Below, one piece after another: positions 9,001 through 13,645 of a DNA stretch of 13,764 nt. Below the pieces are notes generated by a model. The model made no database searches. It was not told the origin of the DNA and saw nothing but the letters and a program-made list of their open reading frames with translations. The translations under genes were made by a program, and so were the position numbers. Source of the stretch: Chrysochromulina tobinii (taxonomy: Eukaryota; Haptophyta; Prymnesiales; Chrysochromulinaceae); assembly GCA_001275005.1 (NCBI GenBank), contig JWZX01001350.1, positions 1 to 13,764 on the forward strand, given 5' to 3'. How positions within the stretch are numbered: position 1 is the stretch's first letter; every line of letters starts with the position of its first letter.

Positions 9001-11847
9001 GCTGTTGCCGTGGATGCCCACGAGACGGTATACTCTATCGCGGCGACGGCAAGATGGCCGTGGCTGGTGGAGTACGAACTCGACGCCTTCGACGCGACAC
9101 GGACGGACGGGACGAAAGGACAACGAACGTCGGTCACCGTTCAGCTCGGGTACTCGGATGGCGAAATGACAGCACGAGTCCGCGCGAGACACGTACAAGC
9201 AGATGGGCAGCGGTACAGGAGCGACGACACAGCTATCAGCGCAGAGATGGAGCTCATAGGCGACCACGAGGGGCGTGGATTACGCGCATTGTTTTGGGAC
9301 ATCGCAATGGGGACTCACGACGCGACCCATGGCGCTCAGGCGACTGTACGGAGAGCGACAGCTGCCGCCACCACAAGGTGCCAAGGGGATCCGAGCGGGG
9401 AAGGCTGGAACACTCTGCGGCGCACATTAGGCGGAGAGATACCACCCCCAACCCCGTACGAGAGATCCGAGACACAAAGCCTGCAACGGGTAGCGTGCGA
9501 AGCCGCCGCGGCGGCGGCCGAAGCACGCACCAGGGCCATGCACGAAGAGGCCACAAGAGACGGCAACACCGTGACGGCGGCGCGAGCGAGCGAATCTGCC
9601 GAACAACTCCGCGCGGCCGCCGAACTCCTCGGCGTCAACATCGACGCCACGGCACAGCTGATACGGCAAGCGTTCCTGCGAGAAGCACTCAACACGCACC
9701 CGGACAGAGGAGGCACTGACGCGGCCTTCACGTCGCTGCAAGATGCACACCAGAGCCTCACACGCATCACCGACGAATCACGCCAGCGCGCTGCCAAGGA
9801 AATACGCGACGCTCGGGAGGCAGCGTCAAAGGCCCGGCGCCACTCGGCGGAAGCGGCCGAACACACATCTGCACTCCGTCTAAAAGATGAGATCGCGAGG
9901 GCGAAAGCGGCAGCGGAGCGCGAGGCAAAGGCGGCGTGGACTCCAGTGAGTCGAACTGTTGCGCTCCATCTCCAAGCGGCCAATCAGGGGTACATGAACT
10001 TATGGATGCAGTACCAACGAAAAGTGACGCGGGAACTGAACACGCAAGCGCAGGGCGTGCAGGGAGCCACCTACACAACGCACGCCGAGCGCGTCGCCGC
10101 AGAGACGGTGCAACGCAAAGCAACGCAACGCCACGCGAGGGAGCTTGCGAGACAGACGGCGGTAGCGGACATGCGAAGCGCGGAGCTACGCGCAGCCAGC
10201 GCTCGCAGAATAGAAGCGGTGGCGACGGCCGACCAGTTGAGACGTCGCGGCGCGGAGGCGCTGACTAAAGCCGCGCTCGACGACGGCGATGCTATCACAC
10301 AAGGGTACCGCGCAAAGGTACCGTGGGCAATGTGGGGCAAGCGACACGCCGACAGCGACCAATATGTGTACTACGACATCACGGAGTTCGACACGACATG
10401 GGTCACGCTGGTACGAACCGCCGCAAGCGACGCGGAAAGAAGGACGCCGATCGCGACCGCGGGATGGAATCGCTTCCAACTCAACTGGGAGGAATTTACC
10501 GGCGTCAAGCGATACGGAACGGCACAGCGCGGCGTTGAGATCGTGCCCAAAGGGGCGACAGGCATGTCCTCGGAGGAGGACGAGGAAATAGACGAAGAGG
10601 AACGCCAACACGAACGACACGAAGAGCGACGAGCGATGAAACGCGCGGCCGAGATTGCCCGCGCCGCCAACCGCGACGCCGCGCGAGTGCTACGGGAGGA
10701 GGAACGACAGCGACTGCCGCACACGGCAGCGGATGACGCCCTACGCCAGGAAGAGGGCAAGGGCGCGGCAGCGGCAGAGGGCACGGACGACAGCGACGCC
10801 GACCGTCGAGAGGAAGCCCTCGGCGCCGAGCAGGACAGGACGGGGCCCCCCACCTGGGGACCGAGGGCGCCAAACGCACGCCGACGAGGAGCGTGGAGCG
10901 GCAAGAACTGGGCCAGGGAGGCATGGACGGGGCCGATCGCGGCGATGGAATACGCGGAGGCGTGGCGGGAGGGTCCCCTCCCACGGCCGCCAAAGTCGGC
11001 GGCGGCACACTCGGCACAACGGGCGGCGCAGCGGCGATCCCACAGTGCCAACGCCGAAGGCCACGCACACGCGACGGCGACCGCAGCACGAGAGACAGCA
11101 CGGAGGACGAGCAGTCTGTGGGGCGCCGCGGCCGACGCAAAGGAGGCCAAGGTACGACAAGGCGCCACAGAAGAGCTGAAGGACAGCTCGTATCGAGCTG
11201 CGATCTCTTGGACGTTGGCATGTGTGAGTTCGTTTCGTATCAACTCCGCATATGCTGTGCACGCTGCTTCCCTCTCATGGTCGTCACTTGGGTCGATGGG
11301 GAACGGGTTGCCGAGAGGCGTCCCGCGGTCCACTCTCCTGTCCTCTGTGTTCTCGGGTCGCCATGGCGCCGTCCGGCCGTTTGCTTGCAAGTTGCCAACG
11401 TGGATGGTGGTGTGGGGCAGGGGTTGTGGTACGCGTTCCCGAGCCGCTGATCCATCTGTCGACGGCGGCTCGTTCACGTCCTCCGTCCTTCCGCGCACTT
11501 GTTGCGCCGCCATGGGCGCATCACGCATTGGCTCGTCTCTCGCTGTGATCGGTATGCATGGTAGGCATTCGAGCACGGTGGTCATCAGCCGCTCAACTTC
11601 TTCGAGCTCGTGGTTCCTGAATGTTGAGGATGCCGATTCCCCCCGGATGAGCTGGAGCACTTGCCTCGCCCTCTCCTCATCGTTGCCGCCCGTGAGCCCT
11701 TGGAGGGCCCCTGTCGCGGTCATCATCTGTGCCGTATCCACTAAGGCCCGCTTGCGGGCCGCCGCCGCGACCTTGTCTGTTGCGGGTCTTTTTCTCTGGA
11801 GCGCGTCCGCCGCCTCAGAGGCGACGCGTGCTGCATCTTGTGCATAG
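1..11847 (+). CDS. LINE polyprotein: endonuclease, reverse transcriptase, RNase H, Cys/His knuckle, J domain (5' partial)
   Basis: Residues are numbered from the first ATG at 58, which has A at -3 and G at +4. The frame is open to base 1, so the true start is probably upstream. Domains: EEP endonuclease about 364-615; RT about 1065-1380; a possible small chromo- or Tudor-like barrel near 1660-1700 (weak); Ala-rich helices about 1781-1908; long Arg/Glu/Ala coiled coil about 2044-2375; RNase H about 2441-2600; CX2CX9HX3C knuckle 2724-2741; J domain about 3190-3250; more charged helices to 3405; very acidic then basic tail from 3503. The protein should act in the nucleus in target-primed reverse transcription. 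Codons are T-poor throughout until about 11190. The last 650 bases, to the TAG at 11845-11847, read antisense through an inverted segment, so the C-terminal 220 or so residues are not a natural sequence. The reading frame (not counting this) shows no frameshift, suggesting a young or functional copy before the inversion. The LINE assignment is firm; the accessory region functions are unknown. Confidence 0.88.
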   Translation, partial: AAAAAAAAAAAAAEEAAATLKMEWAKQVLGESRYTISADVEPTDAQTIAQYVTGSQRGAMEAGRTYFDESEVRARIRENGGDDSKYSLHTLRQAVKDHDRLRRGEEYAHDLRCGVTAGTTTDGALHMRDDEIIWPRDDVRLQRREGARQSGQYREWAEGAAGTITRSAGRGDWTVQVNGIAGKYEIDVSREEVHLVRRRNYTAGDVAVYIETDQEGLEKNDGTARAPSAVLLLRRTPCEENRLGAARWIACRGSDAMTVMVYEEKLQRMPWQPQNRRQSRQAPTDKEILVAAAQRAYAISGDWEGDIVAATRNAAGSKGLQINEVEAKAAIGEARRRWQGGNACARMATLNHGGIIVRLRETTAAMPGQRRMAETQANADTATLSWEADNRLWRTMRTLAETNDVVLLQETHLPKHDPKGLSKIVQQTLTSGEFSGWRIAASPADADDKYAGVLMWWNSETVEMTDVKVLTPGRLQRARARILADGTEMVIVNAYVPTRCGAPSAQQAAVLENVRAQLQLEVDTADEEGDEIAIGGDIQAQTTDTLEARKDTGSDNAYNAWLDAFCADNCLMSIGDEEPTYSAGDGGPQTTIDHWIVSTGLADRAAAEVGAGADGLAGIQDGTHGHNSLQMSLALRTADAEGIEEEWEQRESQLPPMDECEWAAFDGKEVETVAEAAERADATHQKAHTAVGGDSLGDSFGQAARRLVAIEDALKKLVTDIQEIGDRAGPSTSSKIVRLHEKMLRWRRWLRICDGKRQYPDTHRMFHDDDCAQVLGDAPTRDDLVRAAVRNNAPGGPRRIALREICRKRLLHAREKYEGAVTKGAVDTDRIRTRLLADINKAVEEGRDPRWECFRAVGRAKAALAGKRTAPRLDQPGMRAIKRTGATKAETGQGAVLRAIHDESVVMHQERGASAAGTLIMQEHMATAGLPAPWPHTVHERREDAEITAEEDARAKVAADMKAAWAQWHHETTTAADNGGDPWDAIYSAAYQPIVENLRVEMKLIMSDNNIDRGLQRFRARQGVGVGGFSGIWIARASTATRTQYARTLREIAADVLIAADALDKARSPQERRVAVELVRTAAPRGWTQWIIMLLTKPGKALDVLSKRRDICLQPHSLKLCANAVAPHYQEVQEHTQPEANTGFRPRGAATTTALWLGLTKEEAASERKGWFCGFIDKGGFFQSCVRRAQRVVEARYGVPVSVTNLIMAIHDSLTVRYDSGMGLTHGTESNVGNGQGDTIASMRSMIPLATETRAVEWLVAGFQFVAPKGVSRTRTVQGWFADDGALVVDSLRALQQAFTVGSAMARVLGFTVGIDADNKGVPTGDKTGWMGCEWRDGAWTEMGDDVTIRLVDGRAVPRVKEFYKHLGIRQPPKADWTIARKIVTNRCGGIASALSRLGILSAEEYVETVDAATTTVVAYYGATFPIGRQACEMIDVAKRRGLARLGHAGERTSRWLAHAPRPRGLGMAMTWPHAAAALVVEVDRALNMPETAPAHVATASRIAKEFWRWGWRPNKGAHVPLAWNPTWMRESLTEEGIIEAWQFYLQIAEVQTRTSDKGSGAADALADGYRMPADPEGADAPVWEREGRMYGRRLARLGGTLRKHFLADNGGWRSEKELGEYLGRGGRIVGGHRIGAKLTTAEAREYQTLLRQFQPDEHAWAATQHPGPRERPAEVRAVDVICAGNGAADSAEYLIEFSDGTTRWGRRPKAMAPGVMDKLRDARENYLEEGERTIEQFAEDLLEGTEAWWLATRAPLAVGARAPQDISAEAAREIGKGWWRPGKASMSAQERLGPGANMIQGARRAADEAKADATRADAAMTDGTTTPSEQATLAEAAETAWAWAAAMEDVAAYLEAPPDEREERKPPMDRAYAEYIAAAARAATGNYAEAVVAWARALPEHGLAARENAEGANAATEADARAPAKRFRPSARPECFMGTLMPADDNGKRHMRPSLELTEAQRRAAATLPPDMPVPDERDMRRDPRVAWKDDWHMWNDTPRRLGWKLSEEQLEQVHRQRLAALERRAAARPTRQHSGTSTIAGAHAAETANTEGASGQAHGTNRARQQLTEAMAAEARADEAACAHEPWPSEWGVEELERAEREAAGAMSDEDVEMRIAADHMEAYDEAERMTHAYLCDDTEQDAAQHELGHARSQTATMRRHVAGQHTLACERRLQLVTSESLRHTAALTKATAEAEHEWQRMCAEALEARRIADERASQWNDVRLSVMDIYRDSSAKDTERNKAARRVTQARDAENATREAGAAQIRGAEKRLRQTRAELARMKRACDEAALVTDAEREALESEEREEEQEREASRLRAVEHATRQEAARATRLREMAAAEKLQIAREATTEALRTLDGSDERARRKARATAEHAAEEEKYAHVEYWDALTTEQRAAILASPTLRLCARHRDMEQSTAARATDRHYGGVDISMEPKERRNIDTTETKHAAAVGLAIEQRYGIQFAYAVDGSKDDVEAWGDGATGERAAAWGAWDGTTAYGGALPPGTGNQEAELFAVERILARHTRGDRVLIMCDCQAALAMAESTWQSGRIGTGSPADGRTGGLLIEAITRHRLRITSRIDDSKPRGCVCFVWIKAHGGGVAPNAYADAIAKSYLTADVDYATVDAPYLALPRVCLYVAQPTPHEGTWEVGSQQYTCIAADRSLRSLIVDGMTRQILAHLPRQSHGHCDARVATEVTHTQGRPAGATPGAMPRHGVTEPTTTGSALRLRSNDLRQQGMICPLCHAQGPLEGDHILQCEGIPKAKRDEAVAKMTSALEAAANALPSGQRDAPADNTRKAWTEAARRAGQHGAAAALGPAPTEIGTRTPAHAREWARSGWKTKDDVYELSMREDAANIDKRLAAWCAVAICSAHAAAVSAASAGDATDEVAQACDEAVRKLQDGPLGSASRAAGDATVDGVTGTPYIPQRGADEGHISAIRMRFSQLQRHTQLAHVHEWTGRRAWLPSERRKSETATWTAHTHRGFREGGGAAGRKEAHAVAVDAHETVYSIAATARWPWLVEYELDAFDATRTDGTKGQRTSVTVQLGYSDGEMTARVRARHVQADGQRYRSDDTAISAEMELIGDHEGRGLRALFWDIAMGTHDATHGAQATVRRATAAATTRCQGDPSGEGWNTLRRTLGGEIPPPTPYERSETQSLQRVACEAAAAAAEARTRAMHEEATRDGNTVTAARASESAEQLRAAAELLGVNIDATAQLIRQAFLREALNTHPDRGGTDAAFTSLQDAHQSLTRITDESRQRAAKEIRDAREAASKARRHSAEAAEHTSALRLKDEIARAKAAAEREAKAAWTPVSRTVALHLQAANQGYMNLWMQYQRKVTRELNTQAQGVQGATYTTHAERVAAETVQRKATQRHARELARQTAVADMRSAELRAASARRIEAVATADQLRRRGAEALTKAALDDGDAITQGYRAKVPWAMWGKRHADSDQYVYYDITEFDTTWVTLVRTAASDAERRTPIATAGWNRFQLNWEEFTGVKRYGTAQRGVEIVPKGATGMSSEEDEEIDEEERQHERHEERRAMKRAAEIARAANRDAARVLREEERQRLPHTAADDALRQEEGKGAAAAEGTDDSDADRREEALGAEQDRTGPPTWGPRAPNARRRGAWSGKNWAREAWTGPIAAMEYAEAWREGPLPRPPKSAAAHSAQRAAQRRSHSANAEGHAHATATAARETARRTSSLWGAAADAKEAKVRQGATEELKDSSYRAAISWTLACVSSFRINSAYAVHAASLSWSSLGSMGNGLPRGVPRSTLLSSVFSGRHGAVRPFACKLPTWMVVWGRGCGTRSRAADPSVDGGSFTSSVLPRTCCAAMGASRIGSSLAVIGMHGRHSSTVVISRSTSSSSWFLNVEDADSPRMSWSTCLALSSSLPPVSPWRAPVAVIICAVSTKARLRAAAATLSVAGLFLWSASAASEATRAASCA
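1147..1890 (+). other. Domain: EEP/APE-type endonuclease
   Basis: This part of the polyprotein (residues about 364-615) is the endonuclease that would nick the target DNA to prime reverse transcription. Visible blocks in family order: LSWEADN (367 region), VVLLQETH with the catalytic Glu at 391, VIVNAYVP with Tyr476, IAIGGDIQ with Asp518, PTYS followed by TTIDHW with Asp574, and GTHGHNSLQ with His607. Three usually conserved positions differ: the Asn after the first Trp is Glu368, the Asn of the GGDxN block is Gln520, and the Asp before the final His is Gly606. The fold assignment is strong from the block order; full catalytic activity is not assured. Confidence 0.85.
3250..4190 (+). other. 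Domain: reverse transcriptase (RVT_1-like)
   Basis: Residues about 1065-1380 carry the RT blocks in order: WIIMLLTKPGK (N-terminal fingers, Lys1078), NTGFRPRGAATTT (1122-1134, the LINE GFR block), motif A FIDKGGFF with catalytic Asp1158, motif B GNGQGD with Gln1217, motif C FADD with Asp1264 and Asp1265, a motif D region at LGFTVGIDADNKG, and YKHLGI (Tyr1345), matching the LINE thumb-proximal YLG block. All three catalytic aspartates are present. Motif A has GGFF where most LINEs have KAFD or KAYD, and motif B has QGD where QGC or QGS is common. The domain would copy element RNA from a nicked target end. Confidence 0.92.
6187..7180 (+). other. Region: long charged coiled coil between RT and RNase H
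   Basis: Residues about 2044-2375 are dense in Ala, Arg, Glu and Gln with few prolines or glycines and long helix-compatible stretches such as EREALESEEREEEQERE. This looks like an extended alpha-helical coiled coil, perhaps for self-association. It ends just before RNase H at a short conserved-looking segment (EYWDALTTEQRAA). No enzyme signature is seen. Coiled coils are common in LINE ORF1 proteins; here no separate ORF1 is visible, so this segment could serve a similar assembly role, which is inference only. Confidence 0.6.
7380..7860 (+). other. Domain: RNase H
   Basis: Residues about 2441-2600 show the complete type I RNase H catalytic set: AYAVDGS with Asp2452, NQEAELFAV with Glu2496, VLIMCDCQAAL with Asp2518, FVWIKAHGGG with His2581, and PNAYADAIA with Asp2592. 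Spacing and order match the RNase H of I-like LINEs, which removes the RNA strand of the RNA-DNA hybrid after first-strand synthesis. A segment between Asp2518 and His2581 is longer than usual and rich in Gly/Arg. Confidence 0.92.
8227..8280 (+). other. Motif: CX2CX9HX3C zinc knuckle after RNase H
   Basis: Cys2724, Cys2727, His2737 and Cys2741 (ICPLCHAQGPLEGDHILQC) form a compact metal-binding motif. A Cys-Cys-His-Cys knuckle downstream of RT/RNase H is common in LINE proteins and is thought to bind nucleic acid. Because it lies far from the RT and no PD...D nuclease motif follows it, it does not look like a restriction-like endonuclease centre. Confidence 0.8.
9601..9800 (+). other. Domain: DnaJ-type J domain
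   Basis: Residues about 3190-3250 read as a J domain: helix I with ELLGVN, helix II with AFLREAL, the diagnostic His-Pro-Asp tripeptide at 3214-3216 (LNTHPDRGGTD), then helix III with FTSLQDAHQSLT. The HPD loop is what stimulates Hsp70 ATPase in known J proteins, so this part could recruit a host Hsp70. It sits within long Ala/Arg/Glu-rich helices on both sides. The motif is clear; that it works as a co-chaperone for retrotransposition is inference. Confidence 0.85.
11184..11200. repeat. Perfect short palindrome (7-base arms, 3-base spacer) at the left inversion boundary
   Basis: CAGCTCG (11184-11190), TAT, CGAGCTG (11194-11200). Strand character changes at or right next to this site: upstream the + strand frame is the plausible protein, downstream the - strand frame is. 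A hairpin-forming site of this kind is a reasonable breakpoint, but a matching copy at the right boundary is not visible. Confidence 0.7.
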
Positions 11848-11897
11848 GTTAAATGTATCCCTTGCAGTGGTAGTTCTATCGCTTCCCTTGTTTGCCA
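11190..11897 (-). other. Inverted internal segment of the retrotransposon (boundaries approximate)
   Basis: Across the element the + strand is A-rich and T-poor (10681-10740: 14 A, 4 T). Inside this segment the bias reverses (11341-11400: 5 A, 17 T) and then returns downstream (12061-12120: 19 A, 10 T). The - strand here encodes the N-terminal half of a DUF4326 domain, while the C-terminal half is on the + strand immediately to the right. Flipping about 0.7 kb would put both halves on the same strand in the right order. The left boundary lies in 11184-11200; the right is about 11890-11910 from the base-composition change. No long inverted repeat flanks it. Confidence 0.72.
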
Positions 11898-11909
11898 GCG
11901 CCGCACCAT
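11190..11909 (-). pseudogene. DUF4326 N-terminal half plus linker, on the inverted segment
   Basis: Read on the - strand, a charged Ala/Arg-rich linker (EAADALQRKRPATDK and following) leads into TTIHVGNLQANGR at about 11385-11417, then DRGTPLGNPFPIDPSD (GNPF codons at 11301-11312) and a helical stretch with AYAELIRNEL. The RGTPLGNPF block is the hallmark of DUF4326 (PF14216), a domain of unknown biochemical function. The domain stops at ARYEL without its C-terminal cysteine motif, and the frame then runs on as an antisense shadow of the upstream polyprotein. The ATG at 11907-11909 is probably just an internal methionine or lies outside the original segment; the frame is open upstream to 11958. 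It is best seen as a displaced exon-like piece of the polyprotein, not a gene. Confidence 0.7.
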
Positions 11910-11988
11910 TCGCGTCGACCAACGGCACGCGCTACCAACGGCAACACAGGCGCTGCGTCACGCACTCCACCGACTCGAACAAGACGTA

Positions 11989-12493
11989 ATGGAACTGCAA
12001 CCTGGACGATCAATCCGCCTCATGTGCCACTGCACCCCCAAACAGTGCCACGCCCATGTCATCGCTCACGAAATTCGATACCGGCTCCGAACACGCGGCA
12101 TCAACATTGAAGTAGACGACGGAGGCTGGGAAAGGCCAGAGGAGCGCGGGGACGCAGGCTCAAACGCGGGCAAAGAAGATGAGGGCGCGGACGCAAGCAT
12201 GGATGAAGAAGCCAGCCGCGCCACGGCGCAACGAGCCGACCCAAGGGCACCGAGCCACGCCCCCGCAGACATGATGAACGCCTCACCGACGCTCGCCGAG
12301 TGCTGGATCGACGAAAACAAGGAGCGCAACGAAAGAGCTTACGAGGAATTCATGATACAGATGGCGACGGAGGCAGCAGCGACGGCGGTCGAGGCGACAA
12401 CGGCGACGGCGTTATCGGCGAAGGCGGTGACGGAAGAGGCGAGTCGGAGAAAAAGTACGACGGCGACGAGGAGGAAGAGGGCGGCGGTGGCGA

Positions 12494-12525
<32 letters not shown>

Positions 12526-13254
12526 AGAGCGACGGCGGCTACAGAAACGGGGATGGCGACAACGGAGGCGGCGACGAGGGCATCGGTAACGGCGGCAGCG
12601 GCGGCAACGGCGACGGGAGATGCGGTGACGGGGGCGGCGGCGACGGCGGCAGTGGCGACGGCAACGGGGGAGGCGACGGCAAAGGCGGTGACGGCGGAAG
12701 CGGCGATGACGGCAGCGGCGGAAGGGGGGGACATCGATAGAAGGGATACGGACAACAGCGGCGTGACAGCGAGAGATGCAAGCGAAAAGAACATGGAGAC
12801 GGCAGCGGCGGGGGCGACGACGGCGACGGCGGCAGCGACGACGACGGGAATAGCGACGACGGAGGCGACAACGGGGGCAGCGGCGACGGCGACGACGGCG
12901 GCGATGGCACCGGGGGCGGCGGAAACGGGAGCGGGGGTGACGGCGGAGAGGGCATTGGTGACGGGGGAAGCGACGGCGGTGGCGGTCGGAGGGGGCATCG
13001 AGAGGAAGGAAACGGACAACAGCGGCGTGACAAAGGGAGATGCAAGCTCAGCAAACATGGAGACGGCGGACTCAGAAAGGAACGAAAGCGACGAAGATAA
13101 GACGAGAGACGAAGAAGACGGCAGGGCAGACGGCACCGGGCGAAAAAAGCGCAACCGAGGCAGGCGACTGAACAGTGGACAACGGCAAGTGAGGGCAGAT
13201 CGACGGTCGGCGACAGACGAGGCGCGCGGGAGCCGAGCGGGACAGAGCGAGTGA
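11989..13254 (+). CDS. Polyprotein C-terminal fragment: DUF4326 C-terminal half and low-complexity basic tail
   Basis: The first ATG is at 11989, but the frame is open from 11848 and the plausible sequence begins near 11897 (RVDQRHALPTATQALRHAL), so this ATG is likely internal. IRLMCHCTPKQCHAHVIAHEI carries the DUF4326 C-terminal signature: Cys13, Cys15, Cys20 and His21 by this numbering. An acidic Gly/Asp/Glu linker follows, then a long Ala/Thr-rich low-complexity region and a basic patch (RKKRNRGRRL, 13141-13170) resembling a nuclear localisation signal. The stop is TGA at 13252-13254. It is in the same frame as the upstream polyprotein, separated only by the TAG at 11845 inside the inverted segment. 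It is most likely the true C-terminus of that protein; whether it is expressed alone is unknown. Confidence 0.7.
12361..12990 (+). repeat. GC-rich simple/low-complexity repeat of GGCGAC and GGCGGC types
   Basis: Imperfect runs of GGCGAC, GGCGGC and GGCAGC dominate. In the polyprotein frame they read as Ala/Thr-rich sequence; in the +2 shifted frame they read as Gly/Asp/Ser/Asn-rich sequence, open from 12300 to the TAG at 12738. This is a rapidly evolving repeat, so neither reading need be functional. Confidence 0.8.
12722..12809 (+). repeat. Tandem repeat unit, copy 1 (264-base period)
   Basis: This copy encodes TDNSGVTARDASEKNMETA preceded by a GGDIDRR segment. It matches the copy at about 12986-13070 with an offset of exactly 264 bases (88 codons). 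Differences in the polyprotein frame are mostly Asp/Glu, Arg/Lys or synonymous changes with no stop, favouring that frame as the coding one. Confidence 0.75.
12986..13070 (+). repeat. Tandem repeat unit, copy 2 (264-base period)
   Basis: This copy encodes TDNSGVTKGDASSANMETA preceded by GGGIERKE. The core GACAACAGCGGCGTGACA is identical to copy 1. The units are separated by Ala/Thr low-complexity sequence. Confidence 0.75.
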
Positions 13255-13258
13255 GGAA

Positions 13259-13299
13259 GCACCAGATTCTGTGTCGGTAACGACCACGGGAAGGGCTTG
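13259..13299 (+). repeat. 3' UTR direct repeat, copy 1, with GNRA hairpin
   Basis: This 41-base stretch matches 13417-13457 at 37 of 41 positions. GTCG (13273-13276), loop GTAA and CGAC (13281-13284) form a hairpin with a GNRA tetraloop; GTG/CAC can extend the stem past one bulged C. Confidence 0.75.
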
Positions 13300-13416
13300 C
13301 TCACTCGCGACGGGGCACCACAGCGATCGCGACGCGGCACACAAACACAACAGACGGCCGACGACCGGCGGCGAGCGAAGCGAGCGCAAACCGGACTGCA
13401 CGGCACAGGGGATACG

Positions 13417-13457
13417 GCACCAGTTTCTGTGTCGGCAACGACTACGGGAAGGGCCTG
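13417..13457 (+). repeat. 3' UTR direct repeat, copy 2, with GNRA hairpin
   Basis: This is the second copy, 158 bases downstream. The loop is GCAA in place of GTAA, still GNRA, and the stem change C to T at 13443 turns a possible G-C pair into G-U. The GTCG/CGAC stem is unchanged. It may be part of an RT recognition structure, which is inference. Confidence 0.75.
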
Positions 13458-13613
13458 ATCCCCCTGCGACGGGCAGCTCGACGAACGTGACGCGGAATCG
13501 ACCGACCACGAATACCCCGCGCTACCCACACATCAAAAATGTTCGCAGGTTTTTCCCACTCCGTATATCCAGACATTTAAAGGCGGGGCGTTTACGGGCC
13601 GTGCCTAGCAATA

Positions 13614-13645
13614 GGTTCCCGGAGCCAAAATTTAACCGGGTAACC
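13614..13645 (+). other. Bulged RNA hairpin near the 3' end
   Basis: GGTTCCCGG (13614-13622) pairs with CCGGGTAACC (13636-13645) as nine base pairs with one bulged T at 13641 and a loop of 13 bases rich in A and T. It overlaps a tandem octamer TAACCGGG at 13633-13648. An alternative small hairpin CCTA-GCAA-TAGG (13604-13615) shares two bases with it, so the two would exclude each other. Confidence 0.55.

Noticed and set aside
10371-11189. Left part of a 512-residue - strand open frame that begins in the inverted segment
   Set aside because: Beyond the palindrome it is antisense to a convincing + strand charged tail and reads as Ser/Arg/Ala-rich shadow; only the part right of about 11190 has domain signal.
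12300-12740. Gly/Asp-rich + strand frame as a separate protein
   Set aside because: Product of simple repeats in a shifted frame, broken by TAG in repeat copy 1; no independent support.
12339-13529. 396-residue - strand open frame
   Set aside because: Ser/Ala/Val/Pro-rich antisense reading of the low-complexity tract, spanning the stop of the + strand frame and into the 3' UTR; no motif.
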